DNA of 9,350 nucleotides from Bifidobacteriaceae bacterium (GTDB lineage Bacteria > Actinomycetota > Actinomycetes > Actinomycetales > WQXJ01). Position 1 is the stretch's first letter; the number at the start of each line of letters is the position of its first letter. This document shows, in pieces, positions 1-6,238 of this stretch. The stretch lies in assembly GCA_031279575.1 (NCBI GenBank), contig JAITIG010000235.1, forward strand, positions 1 to 9,350, in the 5' to 3' direction. Under the pieces are notes generated by a model. It was not told the DNA's origin. It saw only the letters and a program-made list of their open reading frames with translations, and did not search any database. Position numbers and translations under genes: made by a program.

Positions 1-19
1 GGCGGGGCGCGGCTTGGCG

Positions 20-775
20 TCAGGCGTTGGCGGGGCGCTCGATCAGGGCCGGGGCGCCGCCGGGCGCCAACTCGACCGCCGGGCCGAGGAAGGTCGGCTC
101 GGGTTTGACCAGGCCGTAGCCCCAGTCCTTGACCCGGGCGGCGAACTCGCGCAGGTCCCGTTTGAGCTGCCCGCCCTGGTGCGCGCTGGCCGCCACGCCC
201 CAGGCGTCCAGGCCCAGGGCGGCGGCATCGTGCAGGGCGCGGGGCAGGTGGTAGGCCTGGGTCACCACCAGGATGCGCTTGGCCCCGAAGACGTGGCGGG
301 CGCGGTACATCGACTCGTAGGTGGAGAACCCGGCGTAGTCCAGGTAGACGTCCCCGGCCGGCACGCCGGCTGCGACCGCGTAGCGGTGCATGGTGGCCAA
401 CTCGTTGTAATCGGCCGTGGAGTTGTCCCCCGTGGCCAGCACCACCGGCGCGGCCCCGGCCCGGTAGAGTTCGGCCGCCCGGTCCAGGCGGGAGGCCAGC
501 ATGGGCGTGGGCCGCCCGCTCGGGTAGATGCCCGCCCCTAGCACGATGACGGCGTCAAACGGCCGCTCGGCCGCCAGCTCGGCCGCCCGCTCGACCCCGA
601 CCGTCCGTTTGGCGGCCGCCTGGGCCATGCCCCAGTTGACGGCCCCGACCCCAGCGCAGGCCACAACAACCAACGCCGCCAGCCCGATGCCGACCCGCCT
701 CGCCCAGCGCCGTCGCCGCCCGCCGCGTTGGTGGGCGGCGCTCCCCTCGGCGCCTGATCGTTTCACAGCCACCAC
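20..775 (-). CDS. SanA/YdcF-family (DUF218) membrane protein
   Basis: 251 residues from the first GTG. A short Arg-rich basic N-terminus (about residues 18-27) precedes one membrane segment (about 28-47), so the protein is probably anchored with its C-terminal domain outside. The DUF218 fold covers about residues 73-230: IVLGAG near 77-82, ATGDNS near 114-119, AGFSTYESMYRA at 148-159, VTQAYHLPRAL at 171-181, and KPEPTFLGP at 224-232. This set is characteristic of SanA, the E. coli vancomycin-exclusion protein, and its Gram-positive relatives; the biochemical role is not settled, but it is linked to envelope integrity. A Pro/Ala-rich tail follows. A GTG at 764-766 (residue 4) is an alternative start, since a TACAGT box lies 7 nt upstream of it and no Shine-Dalgarno is seen before the 775 GTG. 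Family call secure; function and exact start less so. Confidence 0.93.
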   Translation of the reverse strand: MVAVKRSGAEGSAAHQRGGRRRRWARRVGIGLAALVVVACAGVGAVNWGMAQAAAKRTVGVERAAELAAERPFDAVIVLGAGIYPSGRPTPMLASRLDRAAELYRAGAAPVVLATGDNSTADYNELATMHRYAVAAGVPAGDVYLDYAGFSTYESMYRARHVFGAKRILVVTQAYHLPRALHDAAALGLDAWGVAASAHQGGQLKRDLREFAARVKDWGYGLVKPEPTFLGPAVELAPGGAPALIERPANA

Positions 776-779
776 TGTA
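774..779 (-). promoter_or_regulatory. Candidate -10 box (TACAGT) for the SanA-like gene
   Basis: TACAGT on the minus strand fits the actinobacterial TANNNT -10 pattern. It ends 7 nt before the GTG at 764-766, so transcription could begin at or next to that codon, giving a leaderless mRNA. No -35 match is visible at the usual spacing. The box overlaps the first two bases of the longer start (773-775), so if it is the promoter the upstream GTG codons would not be in the transcript. Confidence 0.35.
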
Positions 780-883
780 GGCTGCCGGGCCGGGCGGCAT
801 CGTCCTGCTGTTGGCTGTCTTGCGGCGGCCGCGATGAATGCGACGGATGCGACGAGCGCAGCGGGCGCGCCAGGCGCCTAAGG

Positions 884-906
884 GACCGCCGCAGGGCGCG
901 GCGGTC
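884..906 (-). terminator. Hairpin after the pilin-like gene, possible terminator
   Basis: A perfect 9-bp stem (GACCGCCGC / GCGGCGGTC) with a 5-nt loop lies 61 nt beyond the stop of the minus-strand gene ending at 967. No U-tract follows, so it is not a classical intrinsic terminator. The stretch between stop and hairpin (907-966) is very C-rich and G-poor in the transcript, a composition that also suits Rho-dependent termination. The rest of the 776-966 gap holds a smaller GGCGC/GCGCC stem (864-878) and a short ATGCGACG direct repeat near 838-852. Confidence 0.45.
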
Positions 907-966
907 GGGGCCGAGGCTCGAAGGGCGTGGCGGGGCGCGGCGGGAGGCGGCGGGTGCTGCGGGGGT

Positions 967-1875
967 CTATGGGCAGGGGCCCTCGCGCAGGCCGGACAAG
1001 GGGCCCATGCTGACCTCCCAATCGCCGCCTTCGATCCTGCCCTCCAGGCACCAGGCGTCCTTGGCCGAGTCCTTCAAGCGCAACTCGACCCCTTGGCTGG
1101 CCGGCGTCGAGGCGTAGAACGATGCCGGGCAGTCGGAATCCGCGGAGCAGAGGTAATACTGGCCGTCTTGCCGCGCCAGAACGGGCGGCACGTCGGAGGC
1201 GTCCGCCCAGTAGGTCGCGACCTCGGTGGCCACCAGGCGCAGGTCGGCTCGGACCGCGGATGAGTCGGCCTTCGTCTGCTGGTGCGCGAACAAGCCGATG
1301 CCGGCCGCCACCAGCAGGCCCAAGGCCAGCAAGGGCACGCCCACCGCGACCGACACGATGATCGTTGTGCGCCGCCGCCGTGCCCGGCGCGCCTCGGGAT
1401 CCTCCGGCGTTCGGGCGGTCCGGTCTGGCTGGTGGCGCAGGCCCGGCGGCGGCGCGAACGGACTTGAGCTGTCGGGGCCTGGCGGCTGGCCCGGCCCCGC
1501 GGGGCCGGTCTGCGCCTGGGGCTGGAAGGCGGGCGGGGCAGGTGGCGACCATGGGGCGGAAGGACTCGAGCCGGGCGCGGTTTGCGGCCCGCCGGGCCAG
1601 GCGGGTGTGGGCGCCTCGCCCCGGGCCAGAGGTTGGGGCTGGTAGCCGGGCGGGGCAGGTGACGACCATGGCGCGCCTGGGCCAGAGCCGGGCGCGGGCG
1701 CGGTCAGTGGGCCGCCGGGCCAGGCGGGTGCGGGCGCCTCGCCCCCGGTCTGCAGCTGGCGCTGGAAGGCGGGCGACTCCGCCCCGGTCCGCGGCTGGGG
1801 CTGGAAGGTGTGGGACACGAACGGAGGCGGGGTGCTGGGAGCGGGCGGGTTGACAGGCGACTCGGGTGTCGGCAT
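967..1875 (-). CDS. Proline-rich single-pass membrane protein with pilin-like ectodomain
   Basis: 302 residues; no named family recognised with certainty. Residues 1-160 are Pro/Ala/Gly-rich and repetitive, with YQPQ/FQPQ and PAWPGGP motifs. A basic stop-transfer run (RRARRRR, 163-169) precedes a membrane helix at about 171-197, so the long arm should be cytoplasmic and residues 198-302 outside. The outer part begins KADSSAVRADLRLVATE, then has a short-spaced pair C243/C249, then C276 and a penultimate C301. That order (helix, amphipathic DLR-like helix, strands, late cysteines) resembles the globular half of actinobacterial type IV pilin-like proteins, but there is no prepilin peptidase site, so it would not be processed like a pilin. 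An AAAGGGG Shine-Dalgarno sits 7 nt before the ATG. It starts 17 bp after the rpiB stop, so cotranscription is likely. Gene confident, role unknown. Confidence 0.85.
   Translation of the reverse strand: MPTPESPVNPPAPSTPPPFVSHTFQPQPRTGAESPAFQRQLQTGGEAPAPAWPGGPLTAPAPGSGPGAPWSSPAPPGYQPQPLARGEAPTPAWPGGPQTAPGSSPSAPWSPPAPPAFQPQAQTGPAGPGQPPGPDSSSPFAPPPGLRHQPDRTARTPEDPEARRARRRRTTIIVSVAVGVPLLALGLLVAAGIGLFAHQQTKADSSAVRADLRLVATEVATYWADASDVPPVLARQDGQYYLCSADSDCPASFYASTPASQGVELRLKDSAKDAWCLEGRIEGGDWEVSMGPLSGLREGPCP
1521..1799 (-). repeat. In-gene tandem repeat encoding the proline-rich arm
   Basis: Two diverged full units of 117 bp (1521-1637) and 123 bp (1638-1760) plus a partial 39-bp unit (1761-1799), read on the plus strand. 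All spacings are multiples of three, so the frame is kept. The encoded units are about 39-41 residues, each carrying GEAP(A/T)PAWPGGP, then APW-SPAPP and (Y/F)QPQ. It looks like duplication within the coding region. Confidence 0.75.
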
Positions 1876-1892
1876 CGGGCATCCCCTTTGGT

Positions 1893-2348
1893 TTAGCTGC
1901 GGGGCTCGGATTCGTAGGCGGTCAGCTGGTCGATCCGCCGCTGGTGGCGGGCGTCGCCGGAGAAGGCCTCGGCGGCGAAGGCGCCGACGATGGCCAAGGC
2001 CTCCGCCTCGGTGTGCTCCCTGGCCCCAAGGCCGGCCACGTTGGCGTCATTGTGCTGGCGGGCCAGCCGGGCGGTGCGCGGCGACCAAACCAGCGCGGCG
2101 CGCACCCCGCGCACCTTGTTGGCGGCCATCTGCTCGCCGTTGCCGGAGCCGCCGATCACCACCCCGAGAGAGCCTTTGTCCGCCGCCACCGCCTCGGCGC
2201 AGGCGAAGCAGAAGGCCGGGTAATCGTCCATCGGGTCGTAGTCGAAGGCGCCGTGGTCCACCACCTGGTGCCCGGCTAGGGTCAAATGCTCCGCCAGCGA
2301 GCGCTTCAACTCGAAGCCGGCGTGGTCTGAGGCGATGTGGATGCGCAC
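1893..2348 (-). CDS. rpiB: Ribose-5-phosphate isomerase B
   Basis: 151 residues, normal for RpiB. Interconverts ribose 5-phosphate and ribulose 5-phosphate in the cytosolic non-oxidative pentose phosphate pathway. D8-H9 in the SDHAG motif, GGSGNGEQ at 66-73, H99-N100, R110 and the RHQRRI stretch (134-139) correspond to the phosphate- and sugar-binding residues of the family. E72 matches the catalytic base Glu75 of the M. tuberculosis enzyme, and Ser68 stands where E. coli RpiB uses a cysteine, so this is the mycobacterial type and active-site residues are complete. The start is GTG with no convincing Shine-Dalgarno; TAGACT lies exactly 6 nt upstream. It is divergent from pepO (84 bp) and probably cotranscribed with the membrane protein 17 bp downstream. 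Confidence 0.97.
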   Translation of the reverse strand: MRIHIASDHAGFELKRSLAEHLTLAGHQVVDHGAFDYDPMDDYPAFCFACAEAVAADKGSLGVVIGGSGNGEQMAANKVRGVRAALVWSPRTARLARQHNDANVAGLGAREHTEAEALAIVGAFAAEAFSGDARHQRRIDQLTAYESEPRS

Positions 2349-2354
2349 GCCGCC

Positions 2355-2360
2355 AGTCTA
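2355..2360 (-). promoter_or_regulatory. Candidate -10 box (TAGACT) for leaderless rpiB
   Basis: TAGACT on the minus strand, followed by 6 nt (GGCGGC) and the GTG start. If the G of GTG is +1, the hexamer occupies -12 to -7, the standard place of a -10 element. There is no -35 match and no Shine-Dalgarno, as expected of an actinobacterial leaderless gene. Confidence 0.55.
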
Positions 2361-2382
2361 TTCAAGCCGCGGGCCCAAAAAT

Positions 2383-2397
2383 CGCGGCCGGGCCGCG
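2383..2397. promoter_or_regulatory. 15-bp palindrome in the rpiB/pepO divergent region
   Basis: CGCGGCC-G-GGCCGCG is a perfect 7+7 dyad centred at 2390, while the midpoint of the 84-bp gap is 2390.5. It is about 30 bp from each candidate -10 box. This placement suits a shared operator, but a GC-only palindrome in GC-rich DNA may be chance. A second perfect dyad, GCCAG-C-CTGGC, lies at 2405-2415 just upstream of the pepO box. Confidence 0.35.
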
Positions 2398-2420
2398 CCG
2401 GACCGCCAGCCTGGCCTGAG

Positions 2421-2426
2421 TAAGGT
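2421..2426 (+). promoter_or_regulatory. Candidate -10 box (TAAGGT) for pepO
   Basis: TAAGGT followed by 6 nt (GAACCC) and the ATG, the same geometry as the rpiB box. The overlapping AAGGTG could instead be a weak Shine-Dalgarno 5 nt from the ATG, so the sequence alone does not decide between a leaderless and a leadered transcript. Confidence 0.45.
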
Positions 2427-2432
2427 GAACCC

Positions 2433-4487
2433 ATGGCCAATTCAGGTATTGCGCGGGACCACTTTGATCCCGGCCGGCGGGTTCAGGACGATTTGTTTGG
2501 GCACGTCAACGGCAAGTGGCTGGACAATTTCGAGATCCCGCCGGACCGCGGCTCGGACGGCGCCTTCCGCGAGCTGCACGACGCCGCCGAGCGCCAAACC
2601 AGGCAAATCATCGAGGACCAGGGCCCGGACACGCTGGTGGGCGCGCTTTACGCCTCCTTCATGGACGCCGAGCGGGTCGAGGCGCTGGGCCTGGCCCCGA
2701 TCATCCCCGACCTCCAAGCGATCGCGCGGGCGGCGGACCGGGCCGCCCTGGCCCGGGTGCTGGGGCGCTTGGAGCGCGGCGGGGTGGGCGGCGGCATCGG
2801 CCTGTTTGTCGACACCGACCCGGGCGACCCGGCGCGCTACGTGCTCAACTTGCACCAGGCGGGCCTGGGCCTGCCGGACGAGGCCTACTACCGCGAAGAC
2901 CAGCACGCCGCCGTGCGCGAGGCGTACAAGAAGCACCTCGCCCGCGTGTTTGGCCTGGTGGCCCAGGGTTTGGACGATGCCGCCGGCTTGCGCCGCGCGA
3001 TCGGCTCGCCGCAGGCGGCGGCGGGGCGGGTCTACGCCTTGGAGGAGCGTTTGGCGGCGGGGCACTGGGATGTGGTCAAGGACCGCGACGCCACCTTGAC
3101 CTACAACCCGGTCGATTTGGCGGGCCTGGCGGCCCTGGCGCCGGGGTTCGACTGGGCCGGCTGGCTGGCCGCGGTGGCGGGCGCGGCGGCGCCGGCGGCG
3201 CCGGGCGGGTCGGCTGGGAGCGGGGCGGCGGCAGCGGGCGGCTTGGCGTCGCCGGCGGCGCCGGCCTGGGGGGCGCTGGTGGTGATGGAGCCCTCGTTCG
3301 TGGAGGCCTTCGGGGCGGCCTGGCGCGAGGTGGCGCTGGAAGATTGGCAGCTGTGGGCGATGTGGCGCCTGGTCCGGGCCCGCTCGGGCCTGCTGCCGGA
3401 CGCGCTGGTGCAGGCCTCGTTCGACTTCTACGGCCGCGTGCTGCAAGGCAGCCAGCAGCTGAGGCGGCGCTGGAAGCGCGCCGTGGCCTTGGTCGACAGC
3501 CTGCTAGGCGAGGCGGTGGGCCGCGTCTACGTCGCGCGGCACTTCCCGCCGGAGCACAAAGCCCGCATGGTCCAACTGGTGGAGGACCTGATCGAGGCCT
3601 ACCGCCAGTCCATCCAAGAGCTCGGCTGGCTGGGGCGGGAGACCAAGCAGAAGGCCTTGGACAAGCTGGCCCAGTTCACGCCCAAGATCGGCTACCCGGA
3701 CCAGTGGCGAGACTACTCGGCGCTGGCCTTGGACGCGGCCGATTTGGTGGGCAACGCGCGCGCCGCCGCCGCCTTTGAGACCGACCGCGAGCTGCGCAAG
3801 CTGGGCGGCCCGGTGGACCGGGGCGAGTGGTTCATGACCCCGCAAACCGTCAACGCCTACTACAACCAGGGCTTCAACGAGATCGTCTTCCCGGCGGCCA
3901 TCCTGCAGCCGCCGTTCTTCGACGCCCAGGCCGAGGACGCCGCCAACTACGGCGGCATCGGCGGGGTGATCGGCCACGAGATCGGCCACGGCTTCGACGA
4001 CCAGGGCTCGAAGTACGATGGCGCGGGCCGCCTCGCCGACTGGTGGACCGACCAAGACCGGGCCGCTTTCGAAGCCCGCACCAAAGCGCTGATCAGCCAA
4101 TACGACGAGTACCAGATCGAGCTGCCGGGCGGGCCCCGGCGCGTCAACGGGGCTTTGACGGTGGGGGAGAACATCGGCGACCTGGGCGGGCTGGCGATCG
4201 CCTGGCGGGCCTACCAAATCGCCTTGAGGCGGGCCGGCCTGGCCGCCGGGCCGGTGGTCGACGGCCTGGGCGCGGCCGAGCGGTTCTTCTACGGCTGGGC
4301 CCAGTGCTGGCGCCAAAAGACCCGCCCCGAGCAGGAGGCCACCATGCTGGCGGTCGACCCGCACTCGCCGCCGCGGTTTCGCTGCAACGGCGTGGTGTCC
4401 AACCTGGACCTGTTCTACGACACCTTCGGGGTGGAGCCGGCAGACGCGCTCTACCTGGCGCCCGAGCGGCGCGTCACCATCTGGTGA
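2433..4487 (+). CDS. pepO: M13-family zinc metallopeptidase (PepO/neprilysin type)
   Basis: 684 residues, full length for the family. It cleaves oligopeptides. No signal peptide or membrane helix at the N-terminus, so it is likely cytosolic or leaderless-secreted like bacterial PepO. The N-terminal M13 domain opens with QDDLFGHVNGKWLD (18-31). In the catalytic domain NAYYNQ (474-479) binds substrate backbone, HEIGH (515-519) supplies two zinc ligands and the catalytic Glu, and GENIGDLGG (578-586) gives the third ligand E579 and D583. SPPRFRCNG (645-653) contains the conserved Arg, and the chain ends with the conserved C-terminal Trp (W684). One oddity is an Ala/Gly/Ser/Pro-rich insert at about 248-279. 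The start is chosen because the family motif begins soon after it. It is divergent from rpiB and followed by cysK after 179 bp. Confidence 0.96.
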   Translation: MANSGIARDHFDPGRRVQDDLFGHVNGKWLDNFEIPPDRGSDGAFRELHDAAERQTRQIIEDQGPDTLVGALYASFMDAERVEALGLAPIIPDLQAIARAADRAALARVLGRLERGGVGGGIGLFVDTDPGDPARYVLNLHQAGLGLPDEAYYREDQHAAVREAYKKHLARVFGLVAQGLDDAAGLRRAIGSPQAAAGRVYALEERLAAGHWDVVKDRDATLTYNPVDLAGLAALAPGFDWAGWLAAVAGAAAPAAPGGSAGSGAAAAGGLASPAAPAWGALVVMEPSFVEAFGAAWREVALEDWQLWAMWRLVRARSGLLPDALVQASFDFYGRVLQGSQQLRRRWKRAVALVDSLLGEAVGRVYVARHFPPEHKARMVQLVEDLIEAYRQSIQELGWLGRETKQKALDKLAQFTPKIGYPDQWRDYSALALDAADLVGNARAAAAFETDRELRKLGGPVDRGEWFMTPQTVNAYYNQGFNEIVFPAAILQPPFFDAQAEDAANYGGIGGVIGHEIGHGFDDQGSKYDGAGRLADWWTDQDRAAFEARTKALISQYDEYQIELPGGPRRVNGALTVGENIGDLGGLAIAWRAYQIALRRAGLAAGPVVDGLGAAERFFYGWAQCWRQKTRPEQEATMLAVDPHSPPRFRCNGVVSNLDLFYDTFGVEPADALYLAPERRVTIW

Positions 4488-4521
4488 GCCGCCTGGCGAG
4501 CCGTCTGGCGAGCCGCCTGGG
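4486..4521 (+). repeat. Three 12-bp tandem repeats overlapping the pepO stop
   Basis: GAGCCGCCTGGC, GAGCCGTCTGGC and GAGCCGCCTGGG run end to end at 4486-4497, 4498-4509 and 4510-4521. The first two bases belong to the pepO TGA codon. The last unit feeds into the hairpin that follows. Confidence 0.7.
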
Positions 4522-4536
4522 GCCCAGGCCGGCCCC
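4515..4536 (+). terminator. GC-rich hairpin after pepO, possible terminator
   Basis: GCCTGG-GGC-CCAGGC (4515-4529) is a perfect 6-bp stem with a 3-nt loop. An alternative stem, GGGGCC/GGCCCC (4519-4524 with 4531-4536), overlaps it. It starts 28 nt beyond the pepO stop. No U-tract follows. Confidence 0.4.
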
Positions 4537-4553
4537 GCCGCGGCTTTACAAGC

Positions 4554-4577
4554 GTCCGGCCGGTGGAAGCGCCGGAC
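4554..4577 (+). terminator. Second hairpin in the pepO-cysK gap
   Basis: GTCCGGC (4554-4560) pairs with GCCGGAC (4571-4577) around a 10-nt loop. There is no U-run after it. It may terminate pepO or be chance pairing in GC-rich DNA. The AT-richer stretch after it (about 4591-4620) is the likely place of a cysK promoter, but I see no convincing hexamer pair there. Confidence 0.3.
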
Positions 4578-4620
4578 TGGCCGCGCCGGGCCAACTACAA
4601 CTGTGATCGGAAAATCAGCT

Positions 4621-4642
4621 AGCCACCAGCCAGCCACCAGCC
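4621..4642 (+). repeat. Two 11-bp direct repeats in the cysK leader
   Basis: AGCCACCAGCC occurs twice in tandem at 4621-4631 and 4632-4642, ending 12 nt before the Shine-Dalgarno of cysK. A regulatory role is possible but not shown; slippage duplication is equally likely. Confidence 0.5.
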
Positions 4643-4654
4643 CCCTAGCCCGAC

Positions 4655-4660
4655 AAGGAG
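4655..4660 (+). promoter_or_regulatory. Ribosome binding site of cysK
   Basis: AAGGAG with a 6-nt spacer to the ATG at 4667, a strong and well-placed Shine-Dalgarno that fixes the start and implies a leadered transcript. Confidence 0.85.
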
Positions 4661-4666
4661 CCCAAC

Positions 4667-5608
4667 ATGTCCAAAATCTACGCCGACGCCTCCCAGATCA
4701 CCGGCCAAACCCCGCTGGTCCGCCTGGGCCGCCTGGCCCAAAAAGCCGCCCCAGGCGCCCAGGTGCTGGCCAAGCTTGAGTTCTACAACCCGGCCGGCAG
4801 CGTCAAAGACCGCATCGGCGTGGCCATCGTCGATGCCGCCGAGGCCGCCGGCGAACTGCGGCCGGGCGGCACAATCGTCGAGGGCACCAGCGGCAACACG
4901 GGCATCGCGCTGGCCTTTGTGGGCGCCGCGCGGGGCTACCGCGTGGTGTTGACCATGCCGGAGTCGATGTCGAAGGAGCGCCGGGCGCTGCTGCGCGCCT
5001 TTGGCGCCGAACTGGTCCTGACCCCGGCGGGCGAAGGCATGAAGGGCGCGGTGGCGGCGGCGGAGAAGATCGCCGCCGAGCGCCCCGGCGCCATCCTGGC
5101 GCGCCAGTTCGCCAACCAGGCCAACCCGGAGATCCACCGCCGCACCACGGCCGAGGAGATCTGGGCCGACACCGACGGCCTGGTCGATGTCGTGGTGGGC
5201 GGGGTCGGCACCGGCGGCACCATCACCGGCGTGGGCCAGGTGATCAAGGCCCGCAAGCCGTCCTTCAAGATCATCGCCGTCGAGCCGGCCGAATCCCCGC
5301 TGCTGTCTGAGGGCAAAGCCGGCCCGCACAAGATCCAGGGCATCGGCGCCAACTTTGTGCCCGAGGTCTTGGACACCGAGATCTACGACGAGGTCATCCA
5401 GGTGGCCTCCGACGACGCCATCGCCACCGCCCGGGCCGCCGCCACCGAGGAGGGGCTGCTGGTCGGGATCTCCTCTGGGGCGGCCTTGGCGGCCGGCTTG
5501 GCCTACGCCCAGCGGCCGGAGGCGGCCGGGCAGGTCATTGTCGTCATCGTCCCCGACTTCGGGGAGCGCTACCTGTCCACGGTGCTGTATTCGGACCTGG
5601 TCGACTGA
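4667..5608 (+). CDS. cysK: Cysteine synthase A (O-acetylserine sulfhydrylase)
   Basis: 313 residues, full length. A PLP enzyme of the cytosol that turns O-acetylserine and sulfide into cysteine and acetate. K47 in [11 protein letters not shown] forms the Schiff base; the [11 protein letters not shown] loop (72-82, with T74-S75-G76-N77-T78) binds the substrate carboxylate; [11 protein letters not shown] (178-188) cups the phosphate; PHKIQGIGA (220-228) is the OASS-A type segment; S270 in GISSGA meets the pyridine nitrogen. These favour CysK over cystathionine beta-synthase, which carries a longer sequence and different surrounding motifs. cysE follows 27 bp downstream on the same strand, so the two steps of cysteine synthesis are paired, as in many actinobacteria. 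Nothing in the coding sequence is broken. Confidence 0.97.
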   Translation: MSKIYADASQITGQTPLVRLGRLAQKAAPGAQVLAKLEFYNPAGSVKDRIGVAIVDAAEAAGELRPGGTIVEGTSGNTGIALAFVGAARGYRVVLTMPESMSKERRALLRAFGAELVLTPAGEGMKGAVAAAEKIAAERPGAILARQFANQANPEIHRRTTAEEIWADTDGLVDVVVGGVGTGGTITGVGQVIKARKPSFKIIAVEPAESPLLSEGKAGPHKIQGIGANFVPEVLDTEIYDEVIQVASDDAIATARAAATEEGLLVGISSGAALAAGLAYAQRPEAAGQVIVVIVPDFGERYLSTVLYSDLVD

Positions 5609-5622
5609 GCCCGGCGGGGGGC

Positions 5623-5628
5623 GATAAT
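5623..5628 (+). promoter_or_regulatory. Candidate internal -10 box (GATAAT) before cysE
   Basis: GATAAT matches the -10 consensus TATAAT at five of six bases and stands out as an AT patch in GC-rich DNA, 7 nt before the ATG at 5636. The only purine-rich run, GAGG at 5630-5633, is too close to the ATG for a good Shine-Dalgarno. cysE may therefore have its own leaderless transcript besides readthrough from cysK. Confidence 0.35.
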
Positions 5629-5635
5629 TGAGGCT

Positions 5636-6238
5636 ATGACCGCACCGCTGCCAATCACCGCCCAGGGGGCCAAACGCTTTTGGCAGCTGCTGCGCGAGGA
5701 CCTGGCGACCGCCCAGCGCCTCGACCCGGCGGCCCGCACCAAGATCGAGGTGGCGCTGGCCTACCCGGGCGTCCACGCCCTGTGGGCGCACCGCCTGACC
5801 CACCGGATGTGGCGCGAGCCGTCCTTGAAGTTGGCCGCCCGCCTGATCTCCCAGCTGGTCCGGTGCTTGACCGGCGTGGAGATCCACCCCGGCGCGCGGC
5901 TCGGGCGGCGCCTGTTCATCGACCACGGCATGGGGGTGGTGATCGGGGAGACCGCCGAGGTGGGCGATGACGTGCTGCTGTTCCACGGCGTCACGCTGGG
6001 CGGGCGCTCCATGGTCAAAGGCAAGCGCCACCCCACCTTGGGCAACTGCGTCACCATCGGCGCCGGGGCCAAGGTGCTGGGACCGATCCAGGTTGGGGAC
6101 GGCGCCCGGGTGGGCGCCAATTCGGTGGTGGTGCACGATGTCGCGCCCGGCGGCGTGGTGGTGGGGGTGCCCGGCCGGACCCGCCGCGTCAAAGCCCGCG
6201 ACCAGGGCCTGTTGGAGGACGCCGCGCTCTGGATTTGA
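5636..6238 (+). CDS. cysE: Serine O-acetyltransferase, short form
   Basis: 200 residues; this is the short type of Bacillus and actinobacteria, not a truncation of the 273-residue E. coli type. It transfers acetyl from acetyl-CoA to serine, the first committed step of cysteine synthesis, in the cytosol. A helical N-terminal part (about 10-78) is followed by a left-handed beta-helix of hexapeptide repeats (about 80-180). H97 in [14 protein letters not shown] is the catalytic histidine, with E82 in VEIHPG at the place of the E. coli partner Asp. HGVTLGG (117-123), KRHPTLG (130-136) and GAGAKVLGP (142-150) form the CoA and trimer surfaces. The chain ends in Ala-Leu-Trp-Ile; a C-terminal Ile is what CysK grips in the cysteine synthase complex. 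It directly follows cysK. Confidence 0.96.
   Translation: MTAPLPITAQGAKRFWQLLREDLATAQRLDPAARTKIEVALAYPGVHALWAHRLTHRMWREPSLKLAARLISQLVRCLTGVEIHPGARLGRRLFIDHGMGVVIGETAEVGDDVLLFHGVTLGGRSMVKGKRHPTLGNCVTIGAGAKVLGPIQVGDGARVGANSVVVHDVAPGGVVVGVPGRTRRVKARDQGLLEDAALWI

Noticed and set aside
878..1882. Open frame starting 7 bp upstream of the proline-rich protein in another frame on the same strand
   Set aside because: The 1875 frame has the better-placed Shine-Dalgarno, a clear membrane helix, periodic repeats and plausible cysteines; the other frame is Arg/Pro/Ala-rich with no helix.
2442..3446. 334-codon open frame antisense to pepO
   Set aside because: Composition of a shadow frame (Arg/Gln/Val-rich), no domain, and the opposite strand carries the N-terminal M13 domain.
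3504..4637. 377-codon open frame antisense to pepO
   Set aside because: Overlaps the conserved zinc-binding half of pepO on the other strand; no recognisable protein features.
4619..6136. Long open frame (505 codons) antisense to cysK and cysE
   Set aside because: It lies wholly opposite two well-supported genes, its translation has no family motif and is rich in G, Q, H and V as expected of a GC-rich antisense frame.
5636..6238. CysE as a truncated pseudogene
   Set aside because: 200 residues is the normal short form in Gram-positives and all catalytic and hexapeptide-repeat motifs are present.
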